From Sisyra terminalis (Eukaryota > Arthropoda > Insecta > Neuroptera > Sisyridae): a DNA stretch of 64,000 nt. The notes below the pieces were generated by a model. That model saw nothing but the letters and a program-made list of their open reading frames with translations, made no database searches and was not told the origin of the DNA. A program made the translations under genes and the position numbers. The DNA is taken from positions 3,162,001-3,226,000 of the forward strand of contig OY292279.1 in assembly GCA_958496175.1 (NCBI GenBank). The letters are read 5' to 3'. The first letter of the stretch is position 1. Each line of letters starts with the position of its first letter. Below, in pieces: positions 47,467 to 59,109 of the stretch.

Positions 47467-48120
47467 TTAAAGCTCTATTTTAAACCAAAAAAAAAAATAA
47501 AAGTTGATGAACTTTAACGGTTTTTTTATTGACCCAATTTATCCTTAAAGTAAAAATTTCCTCTCTTATTAAGGGTGGATATCAACGAAACCATTTAAAT
47601 TGATTCGTGCAATTAACAATTCGTTAGATTTTTCGTGGACTCTTTTACTTCAATATTAAAAAAAAATGGATTTTCCCCGTTTTGGGAAAAAGTAGAACAT
47701 TGTTTAGTGATCGATATATTTTTGCAGCCGCGTTTTGTGTTTCTTGAAAGATTTTGAATTCAATAAGTTAGTTCTTAAGTTACTCCTTATTACTTCAGCT
47801 ACCTGCCAATAAAAGTACCGTCAAAATCGGTTCAGCCATTTCAGAGATTAGCCGGAACAAACAGACAGACAGACAGACAAAAATTAAAAAAAATGTTATT
47901 TTGATGTATATACCGTATATTCTCATATATGTATTTATGTATATGATTTCTATGTATTTTTGGCATCATGATAGATTAGCCGAAAATGAACTTAAGAATT
48001 AAGATCAAATGATTATTAGTACAGTTTTTCAAGCATATTAACTCGCCAAAAATTACGTGGAAGCCAATTATTTTATTTATGGATAGATAAAGTTTGAAAC
48101 ATGATTCCAATCGAAAAATT
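47467..48120 (+). mobile_element. RTE-like LINE 3' end with flanking AT-rich DNA
   Basis: The phrase AAAATCGGTTCAGCCATTTC, then AGAGATTAGCCGGAACAAAC and a CAGA run (47815-47880), is the typical 3' tail of insect RTE-clade LINEs. It is 5'-truncated; the left boundary may be near 47569. No RT motif is preserved. The sequence from 47935 to 48120 shows nothing. Confidence 0.55.
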
Positions 48121-50300
48121 CGTCACTTTGGGGACTCGTTTCTACCTTAAAATTGACTTTCCCAAAAAAAAAAAAATTGTCGTTATAACTTTTGAACTAG
48201 TTGATACAAATTAAAAAGTTAGTATCAAATTTAAAGTTCAGGAACTATCCGAAAAAATGCTCCTAAATAAATTTTCATAACAACCATAGTTTGGCCAGAA
48301 ATAAGAGTTGAAAATGCTAGTGCCACTTTGCGAAAATTTTGATTTTCTTAACAAATGTTTACGTCGTTGCTAAAAATCAAAATGGATCTTTCTAAGGGGT
48401 AACTTATAATGTAATTTCATGCCTTTTTTATCTCTTTATAATTTTTGGAACTAAAAACTAAGAAACAACAAGTGGACATTATTAATAATTTTCCGATTTT
48501 TCAATAGTTACCTCCATGAAAAATCACATAATTAATATCACCGACCAACGAAATTATATCACGACCAACGACCAAATTTTAGGCTTTGTACTATGATGTA
48601 GCCGAAATGAAAAATGAAATTTTCTTCATAATCCAAAATACCACCACTTTAAAAATCCTTGAGTTTAGCCTTATATTTGTATACACGTAAAAATAAAAAA
48701 AAAAAACAATAATTATTGATATGTTTTCCACATATGACGAATATTTTCATAAAACTATCGACAATAATCAATCATAATATTATCGAACAACTTCGATGGA
48801 AAATTTCTGAGAAAATTCAAAAAATACCATTTTTTGGTTGAAAAGTTTTCAATCTTCCACGAATTGAAAATAAGGTAAGACTTTGAACTATACTTTGAAC
48901 TGCCACTCTAAATGGACGCAATTACGTAATAATTTCAAATGAGGATTGAAATTAATGAAATAAGTTTTATATTAATATTAAGTACCAATTAAAAATTAAA
49001 AAATAAGTATAAAAATATTAATTTTTTGACGACGTTATACAAGATTTAATCAAATTCAAAGTATTTCAATATAATAATAATTCCGTGTCCTCGAAATTAC
49101 TGCAAATCTTGATTTTTTTTAAATATTTCGTCTAAAATATAAAAAAAAGAAGTATTATTGATCGACTTATTGATTTTTGATAATATTTTGTAACGTGACG
49201 TCTCAAAACTGTATTGAGATGGCATTTATTCGTTTTTTTTTAATTTCTTTTGGAAATAAATAATCACTTTCACACTTAACAATCACTTTTTTTATTACAC
49301 TTGTCAAAACAATCACTCAAATGACAATAATCACTTTTAATTCTAATCACACTAATAATCGCTTGGTAATCGCTTTGTTGTAACGGAAATTCACAACTGA
49401 ATTTCTATACAGAATTGTCCCTGGGCTTGAGCTGAGCAACCTATATACCCGCAACCTAACATTCTAGAATGTACTCCACTGTTCGCTAACGTTCCACCAC
49501 CTACTAGATGTTTCCAGATCAATCTATATGTACATTCACATTGGTGAGAGAGAGACAGAAGTCACTGAGCCAATCGCGTGCCAGCATGGCACAAAGAGAG
49601 AGACAGACTTTGTCCCTTTCTGTTACAATATATTAACTTGTATAAAAAATATTGATGATTTTTACCGTGAAAATTCAACTTTAATATCCCAAACTAAAAA
49701 TCACTAGATATCTAGTGTATGGGAACTTGACAGAAAAGTATATTTCATCTTGCAGATACTTTTTTTTTCTGTGTACTATTATGTAATTTGCACCAGTTCA
49801 GTAATTTGCTGCTATATCGTGCTGGTGATAGCAGGCAATTGATCTTTATCGGCGTTTTTTCCAGTAAATAATTGGTATATTTTTTTATATCTTCAAAAAT
49901 AAGAGTTATATTCATCAATATTTCAAAGGATATATTACTAAAAATCTAGCAATTTTTAAAATATTTTTTCTGATATATTTCTTATATAGATATTTTTTTT
50001 TAAAATGCCTATAATTTTCAGAAATATCAACAACAATGTAATGCGATTAATGTAAATGTAAGTTTTTGTATATTTTAAACTGTAATTTTTGTGTTAGACA
50101 TGGCAAATACAGAAAATTAAAAATAGAAAATCTTTTTGGTAGTAAAATTCTTCAGCCTTCATTATTAAAATAACAGTTTTATTGATTTCTCGCACAGATC
50201 TAAAGATACAACGAAAAATATTAATTTTCTTTTTTGGAAAAATCAATTTTTTCCTTGGCAGGTGGCGCTCCAGGAAAACATTTTTTTTAGTTCAAATCAT
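48120..50300. repeat. intergenic segment related to 20.8-23.0 kb
   Basis: Several phrases match the region upstream of SP1 in the same order: AAAATTGACTTT with a poly-A run and ATAACTTTTGAA (48150; compare 20850), TTTTAGGCTTTGTACTATGA (48580; compare 21300 and 21790), TTGAAAAGTTTTCAATCTT-like (48840; compare 22085) and the block at 50010-50200 (compare 22755-22965). It is interrupted by the element at 49198-49628. Confidence 0.55.
49198..49628. mobile_element. probable solo LTR or TGTAAC-ended element
   Basis: It starts TTGTAACGTGACGTCTC and ends CTTTCTGTTACAAT, with inverted ends TTGTAAC/GTTACAA and a candidate 5-bp ATATT repeat on each side. It is GC-richer than its surroundings. It contains CTATATACCC, a heat-shock-like ATTCTAGAATGT and GAGAGAGAGACAGA repeats, as retroviral-type LTR promoters often do. 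No coding part is attached. Confidence 0.45.
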
Positions 50301-50461
50301 ATTTGGGACATTTTCTATTAGCAAATGGGATAATCTGCTTTTGCATCTTTATAAGTTAGTTCACTTCTAAATTTCCCTTCTACTAAATGCTTAGCTACAA
50401 TTTTGATATATTCTTCTTTAATTGAAAACAAAAATTCCTTTTGATTTTTATATTTTTTAAG

Positions 50462-50570
50462 AGTCAATATTCAATTAGGGGAATGGAAGATTAGTTCAGT
50501 AGAAGATTATACAATTCTTACAGATTTTACTCCTCTTCCTCTTATAATGGTTGCTGAAGAAATAATCTAA
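50462..50570 (+). pseudogene. relic exon 3 of a seventh CLIP protease gene
   Basis: After an AG at 50460-50461 the frame reads VNIQLGEWKISSVEDY, then PLPLIMVAEEII and a stop. This aligns with exon 3 of SP3a/SP3b (QVRLGEWN, EDC, APPPVDIEI, EEAIPHP). Both Cys of the exon are lost and it stops where IPHP should begin. No other exon was recognised nearby. It marks a dead copy between SP3b and SP4. Confidence 0.7.
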
Positions 50571-50587
50571 CAATAAAATTATATTAA

Positions 50588-51351
50588 GGGAGTATTCTAG
50601 TCTAGAAATTTGAAAAAATCAAAATTTTTTTTTTCATAATCCGATAGTTTAGATATTGAAAAATATCCTCCTAAAAGGATTTTTCAAAATTCAAATTATT
50701 TCCGATGTTATAGCGGTTTTGTATGAAGCTGAAATGGCTGATTAAGAGAATGTAAGTAATACATACTATTCTATCAATTAGGCTGCCTGAAACTTAACGT
50801 AAAACTTTAAACGCGTTTTTCTCGAAACTATTTTTTTCGATGCAGTGTCCACAATATCTCAAGTTCTAATCAACCGATTTAATTGAAATTTGGCATGAAT
50901 ATTTTTCAATATCTTTTTATCGTATGAAGTGACAAAAAATGAAAATTTGAAGTTTGTAATATTTTTAAAAAATTTGATAAAGTTAAAAAATTGGTGAAAA
51001 AACGACCTTTATTTTCAGTAGCCGCCATTTTATGAAAAAAAAACATTTTTTTCAGTTTTACCGCTTCTTACGATAACCACATTCGTACTAATTAAGACTT
51101 CACCATTGTTTTATTTTTCAGATAACCATAAGGGTAGAAATTATGGATACGAGGACACAGCCTTATTTTTTCCCCCTCTACTTCAAAGACACATAACTCG
51201 AAGGAATTTTTTTTTTAAATTTATTTTATGTAATCTTTAAATATAAATAAACAAATGATAAAAAAATGGACAGTTAAAAATATCAATTACTTTTTTTTTA
51301 TCAATCGCCAAAAAACGCTCGAAATTCAGGCCTCTAGAGTAGAATACCCTC
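50588..51351. mobile_element. second TTAA-flanked element family
   Basis: The ends GGGAGTATTCTA and TAGAATACCCTC are imperfect inverted repeats, flanked by TTAA at 50584-50587 and 51352-51355. Internal phrases such as ACGCGTTTTTCTCGAAA and GCCATTTTATG recall copies A-C, so this is a distant relative. Insertion is only 17 nt after the relic exon. Confidence 0.65.
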
Positions 51352-52410
51352 TTAAAAGCTCAACAAATCGATTTTATGATATTTCAAAGAAAAGCACAAT
51401 TTATTCAGATATTTGGGCTTGGAAAAAATAAGTTTAAACATTTTTCTGTAGAGAGTATACGATTAATTTAACACTTTTGACCAAAAAGGATATAAATAAT
51501 TCTGGTAACTTTGGGCTTAAAAATTTTCAAAATATTTTCATATTTCGTTTTTTGTAGATGTTTTTAGCAATGTTAAATGGAAATTGTATGTTTCTTTGTA
51601 GTTTGTATCATATATTTTAGAGACACTAAAGTTAGTTTACGTTTTAATCCCCTTTGTGCTAAAGAAAATCCTAGTAAGGATTCCTAGACGATAGAAATAA
51701 TGGAACTGGCTTAACCCAAAAAGTTTGGCATGGAAAAGATGTACCTTAGTACTATCTTAAATAATTTATTTTTTGTTTGGAGTTTATAAAGAACTTAGAT
51801 AGGAAAAGTCAAGACTTTAAATACGACTTTTAAATTTTCTGGACTAAATTTAAGCAAATATTCGACTATAAAAGTCATATTTTTATAACTTCCAGAAGAT
51901 TTGTATTATTTATCTCTATGAGTCGTAAATCTTTCAAACTAATTGCTCAATAAAAACTTGAAATTTTCTTTCGACAATCAGTGAAAATTTTGTTTACTTC
52001 AATAAAGAAAAACTGGTTAATAAGGCATAAGATTTTAATGAGAAGCACTCATAGTAAAAATATGAGGAATTATTCATATTTTTCTACCGGAAAAATGCAA
52101 TTATTAATATAAATCCAATTGCAAGGCCAAAGAAGAAAGAAGCGAAAACAATTTTTTCGCAAATTTATGTATTTGCCTTTCGCAATATATTAATATATAA
52201 ATATATGAAACACGTATACGGAAAGAGAAAACGTTATTTTTCTCACTGATAATTTTTTTATAATCTTAATTTATCATTAATTAATATTTTCCTGGTGTAA
52301 AATTTGCGAAATATTTACTTACGTTTTAAATAAGTTATTTTCCTTTTAGGTACAATAAACTCTAAGTTTTAACTTTGTTTAACAAAAATTTTTATAATTT
52401 ATATTAGAAA

Positions 52411-52432
52411 ATATATATATATATATATATAT
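52411..52432. repeat. AT dinucleotide microsatellite
   Basis: About eleven AT units. Confidence 0.9.
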
Positions 52433-53313
52433 AAAACATATTTCAAGCCTAATAATTTTTGGTTCTCTGGAAAAGCATCTCAAAGTTCACAATCAATAAA
52501 GGAAGTTTTATAGACAATTGGATCTTCTTGAGATTTTTCTCCAAAACAGTTGAAAATTGAAAAATTTATATCAATAAGTTTTTGTAGTCATAACATAAGA
52601 AAAAACCCAAGCTTTTCCGGAGGAAATTTAATTATAAACAGACGTTGGATCTTTAGGTCAAAAAGCAAAGATCTTAAAGCCAAAGTTTGTTCTATGTTTA
52701 ATTTTTTGATTTAGCTTACAAAAGCGAAAACTGGCGTTTAGTTTAGCTAAAAAAAATAATTCTTGTCCCTGTTAAATTTATTTTTATGACAAACCATACA
52801 AGCAGGCCATGGATGACAAAAGTAAAACAAAATTTGTTGATATTTTGATCGTTTTTGTTTTAGGAACAAAAACTTGTAATGTTTTTTCTGCCAATAGTGA
52901 ATTTTTGTCGATTAATTTGGGGTTTTTCATTTGATAAAATTAAATTTCCCGTTTAAAAAACAAATAAATAAGAAGTAAAAACTTTTGAGATTAATTTTTT
53001 GTGGATATAAAATATTAATCATTTGGAAATAACGTCTGCTGCGTTGAATGTTTGTAAACAGAATATTTACAATCGATTTCATTATGGAAATTAATAAGAT
53101 TCAATTTTTTTTTCTTTTAGTTATCAAAGCAAGTTTGAGGGGGGGAAGAGGATTAAGGATGAGGTTGTCTGCGATTACTACTAGATCTTTGTACATTGGA
53201 AAAATAATGGCAGAGAAGGAAAAAGACATAAAATAATTAATGACGTTAATATGGTGGTGGTGGTGGAAGTTAAGAAATTAAATTGTGGTTTGAGGCCGGT
53301 CTTGAGACAAACG

Positions 53314-53328
53314 ATGGCTCAAAGTTAA
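53314..53328 (+). promoter_or_regulatory. possible upstream ORF of CLIP-SP4
   Basis: ATG GCT CAA AGT TAA, a four-codon frame 51 nt before the SP4 start. It matters only if the transcript begins upstream of it, which is not known. Confidence 0.25.
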
Positions 53329-53378
53329 CACGATCCGCGTTTGTTTAGCACTCTACGCCAACTACGATCTCGTCCGCA

Positions 53379-56300
53379 ATGCACACAACTATTTCATTTC
53401 CAAGGTTTCGCGAAAATTTGCTGCTCAATCAGTGGAAGTTTAGGCTCAAAATTTTCACCGTTGCGCTGCTATTTTGTTTGCTGGTGACAACCACTGCACG
53501 TAAGTGTGTTTTGTTTAAAAATTTGAAAGTCGTTTCATAGCGGCTAACCTTTAATAACCTTCCAAACTTAACGGTTTTTTAATCAACTAATTTCGGTGGT
53601 TATCATTGATTTTATTTAAATTTTTTTTTGACTTTTTCTCTCTTTATTCTAAAGACAGTCTTTGCAAACTAGCAAATTTAACGAAGAATTTTAAAATTAA
53701 TGAATTTAAATCGATTTCTCTTGGCAAAAGTTAACGGTAACAACTCTATCGAACGTTTGGTATTCCGGAATGCTAAGTACTTAGCTTAATCTATGCGTGT
53801 AATAGAAATTGGAGCCAAAATGTCTAATTTTAAAGTTAAATCAGTGGTTCTTAACCAACGCCCTGAAAATTGTTTCAAGAATCCCATCATTATTTTTTTT
53901 TTAAAACATATTTGTTTCATCACTATTTTTTTTTTAATTTTCAATGGCATCTATCAATTAAATGGCTTCCAAAAATTTAAAATTTTTAGGACCACTGTTT
54001 TTTTTGCAGAGGTAACTAGCAAATTTGTTATAGAAACAAAAAATTATCTTTTTTTTTGGGTGTATTCTTCTTTTAAGTTGTTTGAAACCACTGGTACAAT
54101 AGAATGAATCATTAAAAAGTGGTTCCAAACATTATTTATGATATAAAAAACTTCCATACATGAAAAATGTTTAGAGCCACTACTAAATACTGCCAAAAAC
54201 CAGAAATCTCGTGAAAATTACAAAAAATGATCTTTTTTTGCTTTAAAGGGTGGATCACCGTCAGAAAAAAAAATTTCGATATTTTTTTCCATAAATGTCT
54301 TCTTATAACTTTCAAGAATAACGTGTTAAAAGGATTGGAATAACTGACTAATGTATTTTCACTGAAAAAAATTGAATAAATTGATAATAAGATAAAAAAA
54401 TATCTTTAAAAAATTTTAAATGCGTTTTTCTCGAAATCAACTTTTTAAAACTGGGAGACAAGATTTCTCAGAAACTGTTAGACGGATTGACTTGAAACTG
54501 GAGAGTGTTATAGTTTAACACGTCTTCTTGGTACTGAACCTCTTAAATTGGCCAAACCTCCCCCCCTCAAAGTGGGAGAGGGGGAAATGTCCAAAAAAAG
54601 GTTGTTTTTTTTAACTTTTTTTCAAAGTCGCGCCATTTTGTGAATTTTCAACTTTTTTCGCATTTTCGAAATTCAGTACCAAGGAGACGCATTACCAAAA
54701 CCTAATTCTTTAGAAAATCATGATCCAACTTCCGGTTTCCGAGAAAACTTGTCTCCCGTTTGCCTCCTCATTTTTGAGGACCCTTTTTCAAAGCGCTGTA
54801 AAAGGAGGAGGGGGGGGACATATCGGGACAAATAAAAAAAATAGTTCAAAACTTCAACATTTACATGCCGAAGACCGTTTTTTAATATCTCTAAAAAAAA
54901 AAATGTCAGCAGTTTTAAAAAAGTCATTTTTTTACGTTCTGACGGTGATCCACCCTTAACGTAAAAAGTATGGCATCAAAAGTTTTGGAACTCTTTCTTA
55001 TTGTTTGAAACTGCTGTCACATTACAGGGATTCGTTGAAAATCAGTTTTAAGGGTCTAAGCTTTGTATGAGAAAAACCTCTGATGACATTAATTGCCTAC
55101 CTTTTTCGATAAGTAATAAAATTTGCCAAAATTGAAAGTCTTACATTTAAAAAATTATTGGCTTTGTAAAATATCAACAGATCAATGGTATCAGGACACT
55201 AAAACAGTTCTAAGTCTATCCTTTTATAAAACTTCCTTCTTTATTGTGTATACAATATATAGAATATATTGCTGTCCAATTTATGTAGTATAATTTTATA
55301 AAATAATATATAAAAATCATACCTTAAACAATATTTGTGACGTATTGCCCAGATACGTATTTCGATTGCCAAGCAATCTTCCTCAGTGGTCATCAAGTAA
55401 TTTGGATCACTCCGTAACTGCTTTGTGATGATACTACATAAATTGGACCACAAAATATTCAATATATTGTACACACAGTAAAACTGTTCAAAGTCAGCGA
55501 AAAATTCTTATTTGATTCCTTTTTTATGTCTAATCCTCAACGATATAATCATGGATTTCATTTAAAGTTGCTCTATTAAAATAGAGGACAAATGTTTGAA
55601 AAAAATTATAGTTCTTTGGCATTGTCTTACAGAAAATGCGTGTCAAACTCCAACGGGAAACAATGGTCAATGCATTCCAATTCAACAGTGTCCATCACTG
55701 TATGAATTGTTGCAAAAACGTCCACTAACTGCCACTGATCGAACTTTTCTTCTGCAATCGCAATGCGGTTTTGAGGGTTCCTCACCAAAAGTTTGTTGCA
55801 GTGATGTAGTAAGTTCCACGACAACCACCTCAAGTCCTTCTTCAGGAACATGTACAACGCCCGATAACCAACGCGGAACATGCATCGTAATTGATAACTG
55901 CACTCCTTTATTAGCCATGCTTCAAGCTCGACCTATCAGCGACAAGGATGCCAATTTTCTTCGACAATCCCAATGTGGAACGCAAGGAAATCGGCCGAAA
56001 GTTTGTTGTACCGAAAGTGGAACTGCAACAAGACCTCCACTTACAAGTCCTCCAACCACGCAACCACCAATCACGAGTCCACCCCTGGTGGATATCGATA
56101 CAGGCTCGGGAAAAGTTCCAATTTCACCCCTGTTACCACCACCCACTGAATGTGGACACCAAACCACCGACAATCGGGTGTTGGGAGGTGAAAAAACCAA
56201 ACTTGCCGAATTCCCCTGGATGGTTCTTTTGGAGTACTCGAAAAATGGACGTCGTTCGTTAGGATGCGGGGGCGCTTTAATTAGTAAACGTTATGTTTTG

Positions 56301-57150
56301 ACCGCTGCCCACTGTGCTAAAGGTCAAGTTTTTGCAGTTCTCGGCAATTTGTAAGTATCAAAAAATACATGCATTGAAATCATTTGAGTGACTTATTTTT
56401 TTCCTTAGAATAAGTGTCCGTTTGGGAGAATATGATACCAATAATGATACAGATTGCGTATTTCAACAAGGATGCAGTGATCCACCGATCAATGTCCGCG
56501 TCACTGAAATTATACCGCACAGTGGTTGGCGAGAAAATGATCGAAATCATTACGACGATATTGCATTACTTCGACTTGAGGATGAAGTAAAATTTAGTGG
56601 TACGACCAAAAAAATTATATCATTGATTTCTTGTGCAAATTTTTAATTTTTGGGTTCCTTTTTTTAGTGTATATACAACCGATTTGTTTGCCAAATAAAA
56701 ATCATGAAGTTGTAGAAAATGATAAGGTATTTATTGCTGGATGGGGACGTACAGAACATAGTAAGTGACCCATTATTTTTTAATTTTAATTTTTTTTATA
56801 AAAAATAAAATATTTTTTTAGATGCTAGAAGTAATACAAAGTTGAAATTGGTCATTCCATTTGTTCCGTTGGACACGTGCAAGGTACCCTATTTATCGAC
56901 ACGTGATCGCGTTATGTTGAAGGATACCCAAATTTGTGTGGGAGGTGAAGAGGGCAAGGATTCATGTCGCGGAGACAGTGGCGGGCCGTTGATGCGAATC
57001 GATTTACAGGACGAATCCGGTAATCCAACGTGGTACGTTTCTGGTGTGGTTTCATTTGGACCGGATCCATGCGGTAAGCCCGGGTTTCCCGGCGTTTACA
57101 CCAAAGTTTCCGCATACATTAACTGGATCTTAACGAATATGCGTCCGTAA
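53379..57150 (+). CDS. CLIP-SP4: secreted double-CLIP serine protease (five exons)
   Basis: Exons: 53379-53499, 55633-56350, 56409-56599, 56668-56760, 56822-57150; 483 residues. The first exon is separated by a 2.1 kb intron but ends in the same phase and with the same C|GT junction as its sisters. It encodes a basic N-terminus and the hydrophobic run [18 protein letters not shown]1 starts at Cys44; CLIP2 follows a Ser/Thr-rich linker. A Thr/Pro-rich linker leads to the canonical activation site R-VLGG. Triad: His267, Asp330 (DDIAL), Ser427; pocket Asp421. Predicted active trypsin-like haemolymph protease of the melanization/Toll type. Intron 1 holds a hAT-like element, a TTAA element and a long-inverted-repeat copy. 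Confidence 0.92.
53842..54093. mobile_element. hAT-like small element in SP4 intron 1
   Basis: It starts CAGTGGTTCTTAACC and ends GAAACCACTG, giving hAT-like CAGTGGTT/AACCACTG ends over 252 bp. Flanks (AGTTAAAT and GTACAATA) do not match as a target duplication, so the assignment is tentative. Confidence 0.4.
54248..54955 (+). mobile_element. TTAA-flanked non-autonomous element, copy C (SP4 intron 1)
   Basis: It has the same termini and interior as copy A, in the same orientation. TTAA lies at 54956-54959 on the right and at 54243-54246, one base off, on the left. Confidence 0.85.
55245..55515. mobile_element. long-inverted-repeat element, copy 2 (shortened, SP4 intron 1)
   Basis: The left arm and core GATACGTATTTCGATTGCC are present, but the right arm is truncated: the sequence jumps from TTTGTGATGA to TACTACATAAATTGGACC. 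The tail GTCAGCGAAAAATTCTTATT is kept. Flanking repeats TTCCTTCTTTAT and TTCCTTTTTTAT are 12 bp with one mismatch. Confidence 0.8.
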
Positions 57151-57192
57151 TTTGTTAGTTTTTTTTTTTTTATTTATAAATATATTTTTATT

Positions 57193-57198
57193 AATAAA
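57193..57198 (+). terminator. polyadenylation signal of CLIP-SP4
   Basis: AATAAA 43 nt after the stop codon, before SP5 begins. Confidence 0.6.
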
Positions 57199-57304
57199 TT
57201 TTTTACAAAAATTTCCTGTGGTTTTTGTGACCTCAAAAAAAAAATATAATTCGACTGCTTAGATTACTTCAAGCGCTTAGTATTAGTGATATCCGTTAGA
57301 GACG

Positions 57305-59050
57305 ATGTCTCTTTTTCTAACAATCATAAGTTTGATTGTTAAAACTTTTGTTGTTACCGTATTTTTTTCAGATCCCATCAAAAATCGTAAGTACAAATAT
57401 TTGCATTTTGTTGCTCTAAAAAAATATACACTTACGTTGATAAATTTTTAGAGAATACATGTGAAACTCCAAATAAAACATCCGGGAAATGTGTTTTGAT
57501 TACCGAATGTCCTCATTTGTTTGAACTTTTAAAAGAACGACCACTTTTGGAAGAAAATCGTCGGTTTCTTGTTCAATCCAAGTGTGGTTCCGAAGGTCAA
57601 ACTCCGAAAATTTGCTGTGACAATTCCAAAAAGCAGCAGAATGAAGAAAACCACGAAAACGAATGCCAAACTCCCATTGGTATGCCCGGAGATTGTGTCC
57701 CAATTCACCAGTGTGTGCGATGGTATGCAGTGGTGAAAAGTCGGAATATTTCAAACGATGAAGGCAAATATTTACGAGCCGCACAATGTGGCTTTGTTGG
57801 CAAAACTGAGCCGAAGATTTGTTGCTCTCGTGAAGTAAACGTAACAATGATGGCCCTACCGTTGTCCATGAAAGCACTAGACGTGCCCCCATATTCAAGT
57901 GACGAGATCAAAGAAAAAGAAACTCGATTATTGGAGAAGGAAATTTGTGGAATTGATACATTAGCAAGCAAAATAATCGGCGGCGAAACTGTGAAACTAA
58001 AAGAATTTCCGTGGGTGGCATTGTTGCAATATTCTTCGGGACGATTTGGCTGTGGAGGATCGTTGATCAGTAAACGTTACGTAATCACAGCGGCGCATTG
58101 CACCAAAGGAGTTGTAATGAAGAGTTTGGGAAATATGTAAGATATAACTTTGACGAAAATTAACAATCTTATAATCTTAGTCTGCGAATAAATTCTATTT
58201 ATAAAAGGAGGGGATTCTGACAAGCGTGTTTTTTGTCTTTTTTAAAATTTTAATCCATAATGTCCAAAAAAAATAATTTAAGTTGAATAAATTCCAGAGT
58301 CGGTGTAATTTTGGGTGAATATGATACAACGATGGAAATCGATTGTCTACCAAACCAAGGTTGTAATAATCCTGTGTTAAAAATCAACGTTTCCAAGATC
58401 ATCCCTCATGAGCATTGGAACGAAATGGACCCCAACCACTATGACGATATTGCCTTACTTCGACTTGCAAACGATGTGACATTTTCCGGTAAATATTCCA
58501 TCAAATATTCGAAATTTCCTCTAATAAACTTTTAACTTTCCAGAAACAATTCGACCGATTTGTATCAATAAAGATCCAATTGTTAGTGAAAACGAAGTAA
58601 AAATCGTTGGAAAGACGCTACCATTGTTTGTTTCAGGATGGGGCCGAACAGAAAATGGTAAATTACTTGAAATAGAAATCAAAAATATTAATTTTATGTC
58701 TTGAAAACAAAACTTCAGGTTTTGGTAGTTCTATCAAGTTAAAACTTAAATTACCATTTTTTGACGCCGACGATTGCCAGCAGGCGTACAAAAAAGCAAG
58801 AACCACAGTGGTACTTGATAAAAACAAGCAAATTTGTGCCGGTGGTATAAGTGGAAAGGATTCATGTCGCGGCGATAGTGGAGGTCCACTGATGATGATC
58901 GACAGCAAAGATGCAAGCGGCGAGCCGCGATGGTATCAAACCGGAATTGTCTCGTTTGGTCCATCAATGTGCGGAGTATCAGGAATTCCAGGAATCTATT
59001 CTCAAATCTCTACATATTACAACTGGATCTTAGAAAATTTAGAACCGTAA
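57305..59050 (+). CDS. CLIP-SP5: secreted double-CLIP serine protease (five exons)
   Basis: Exons: 57305-57386, 57452-58136, 58298-58488, 58544-58657, 58719-59050; 467 residues. Only 154 bp separate its ATG from the SP4 stop. Exon 1 encodes a hydrophobic leader (MSLFLTIISLIVKTFVVTVF) and ends phase 1 like its sisters; an internal polypyrimidine-AG makes this exon the least certain. Two CLIP domains (CETP...CC and CQTP...CC) are followed by a linker without Pro/Thr tracts. Activation is after Lys at IIGG. Triad: His243, Asp306 (DDIAL), Ser411; pocket Asp405. Exon 4 is longer than in sisters (114 against 93-96 nt), adding residues before SGWG. Predicted active trypsin-like cascade protease. Confidence 0.9.
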
Positions 59051-59103
59051 ATAAATTTTTTCCCGAAAAAAAATCGAAAGAAATTTCATGTGCAAAAGAT
59101 ATT

Positions 59104-59109
59104 AATAAA
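59104..59109 (+). terminator. polyadenylation signal of CLIP-SP5
   Basis: AATAAA 54 nt after the stop; another overlaps the stop region at about 59050. Confidence 0.5.

Larger units (their letters stand above)
51356..53378. other. intergenic stretch upstream of CLIP-SP4
   Basis: No supported gene. It includes an AT microsatellite (52411-52432) and a GTG run near 53252. The last 100 bp are likely SP4 5' untranslated sequence. Confidence 0.4.
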
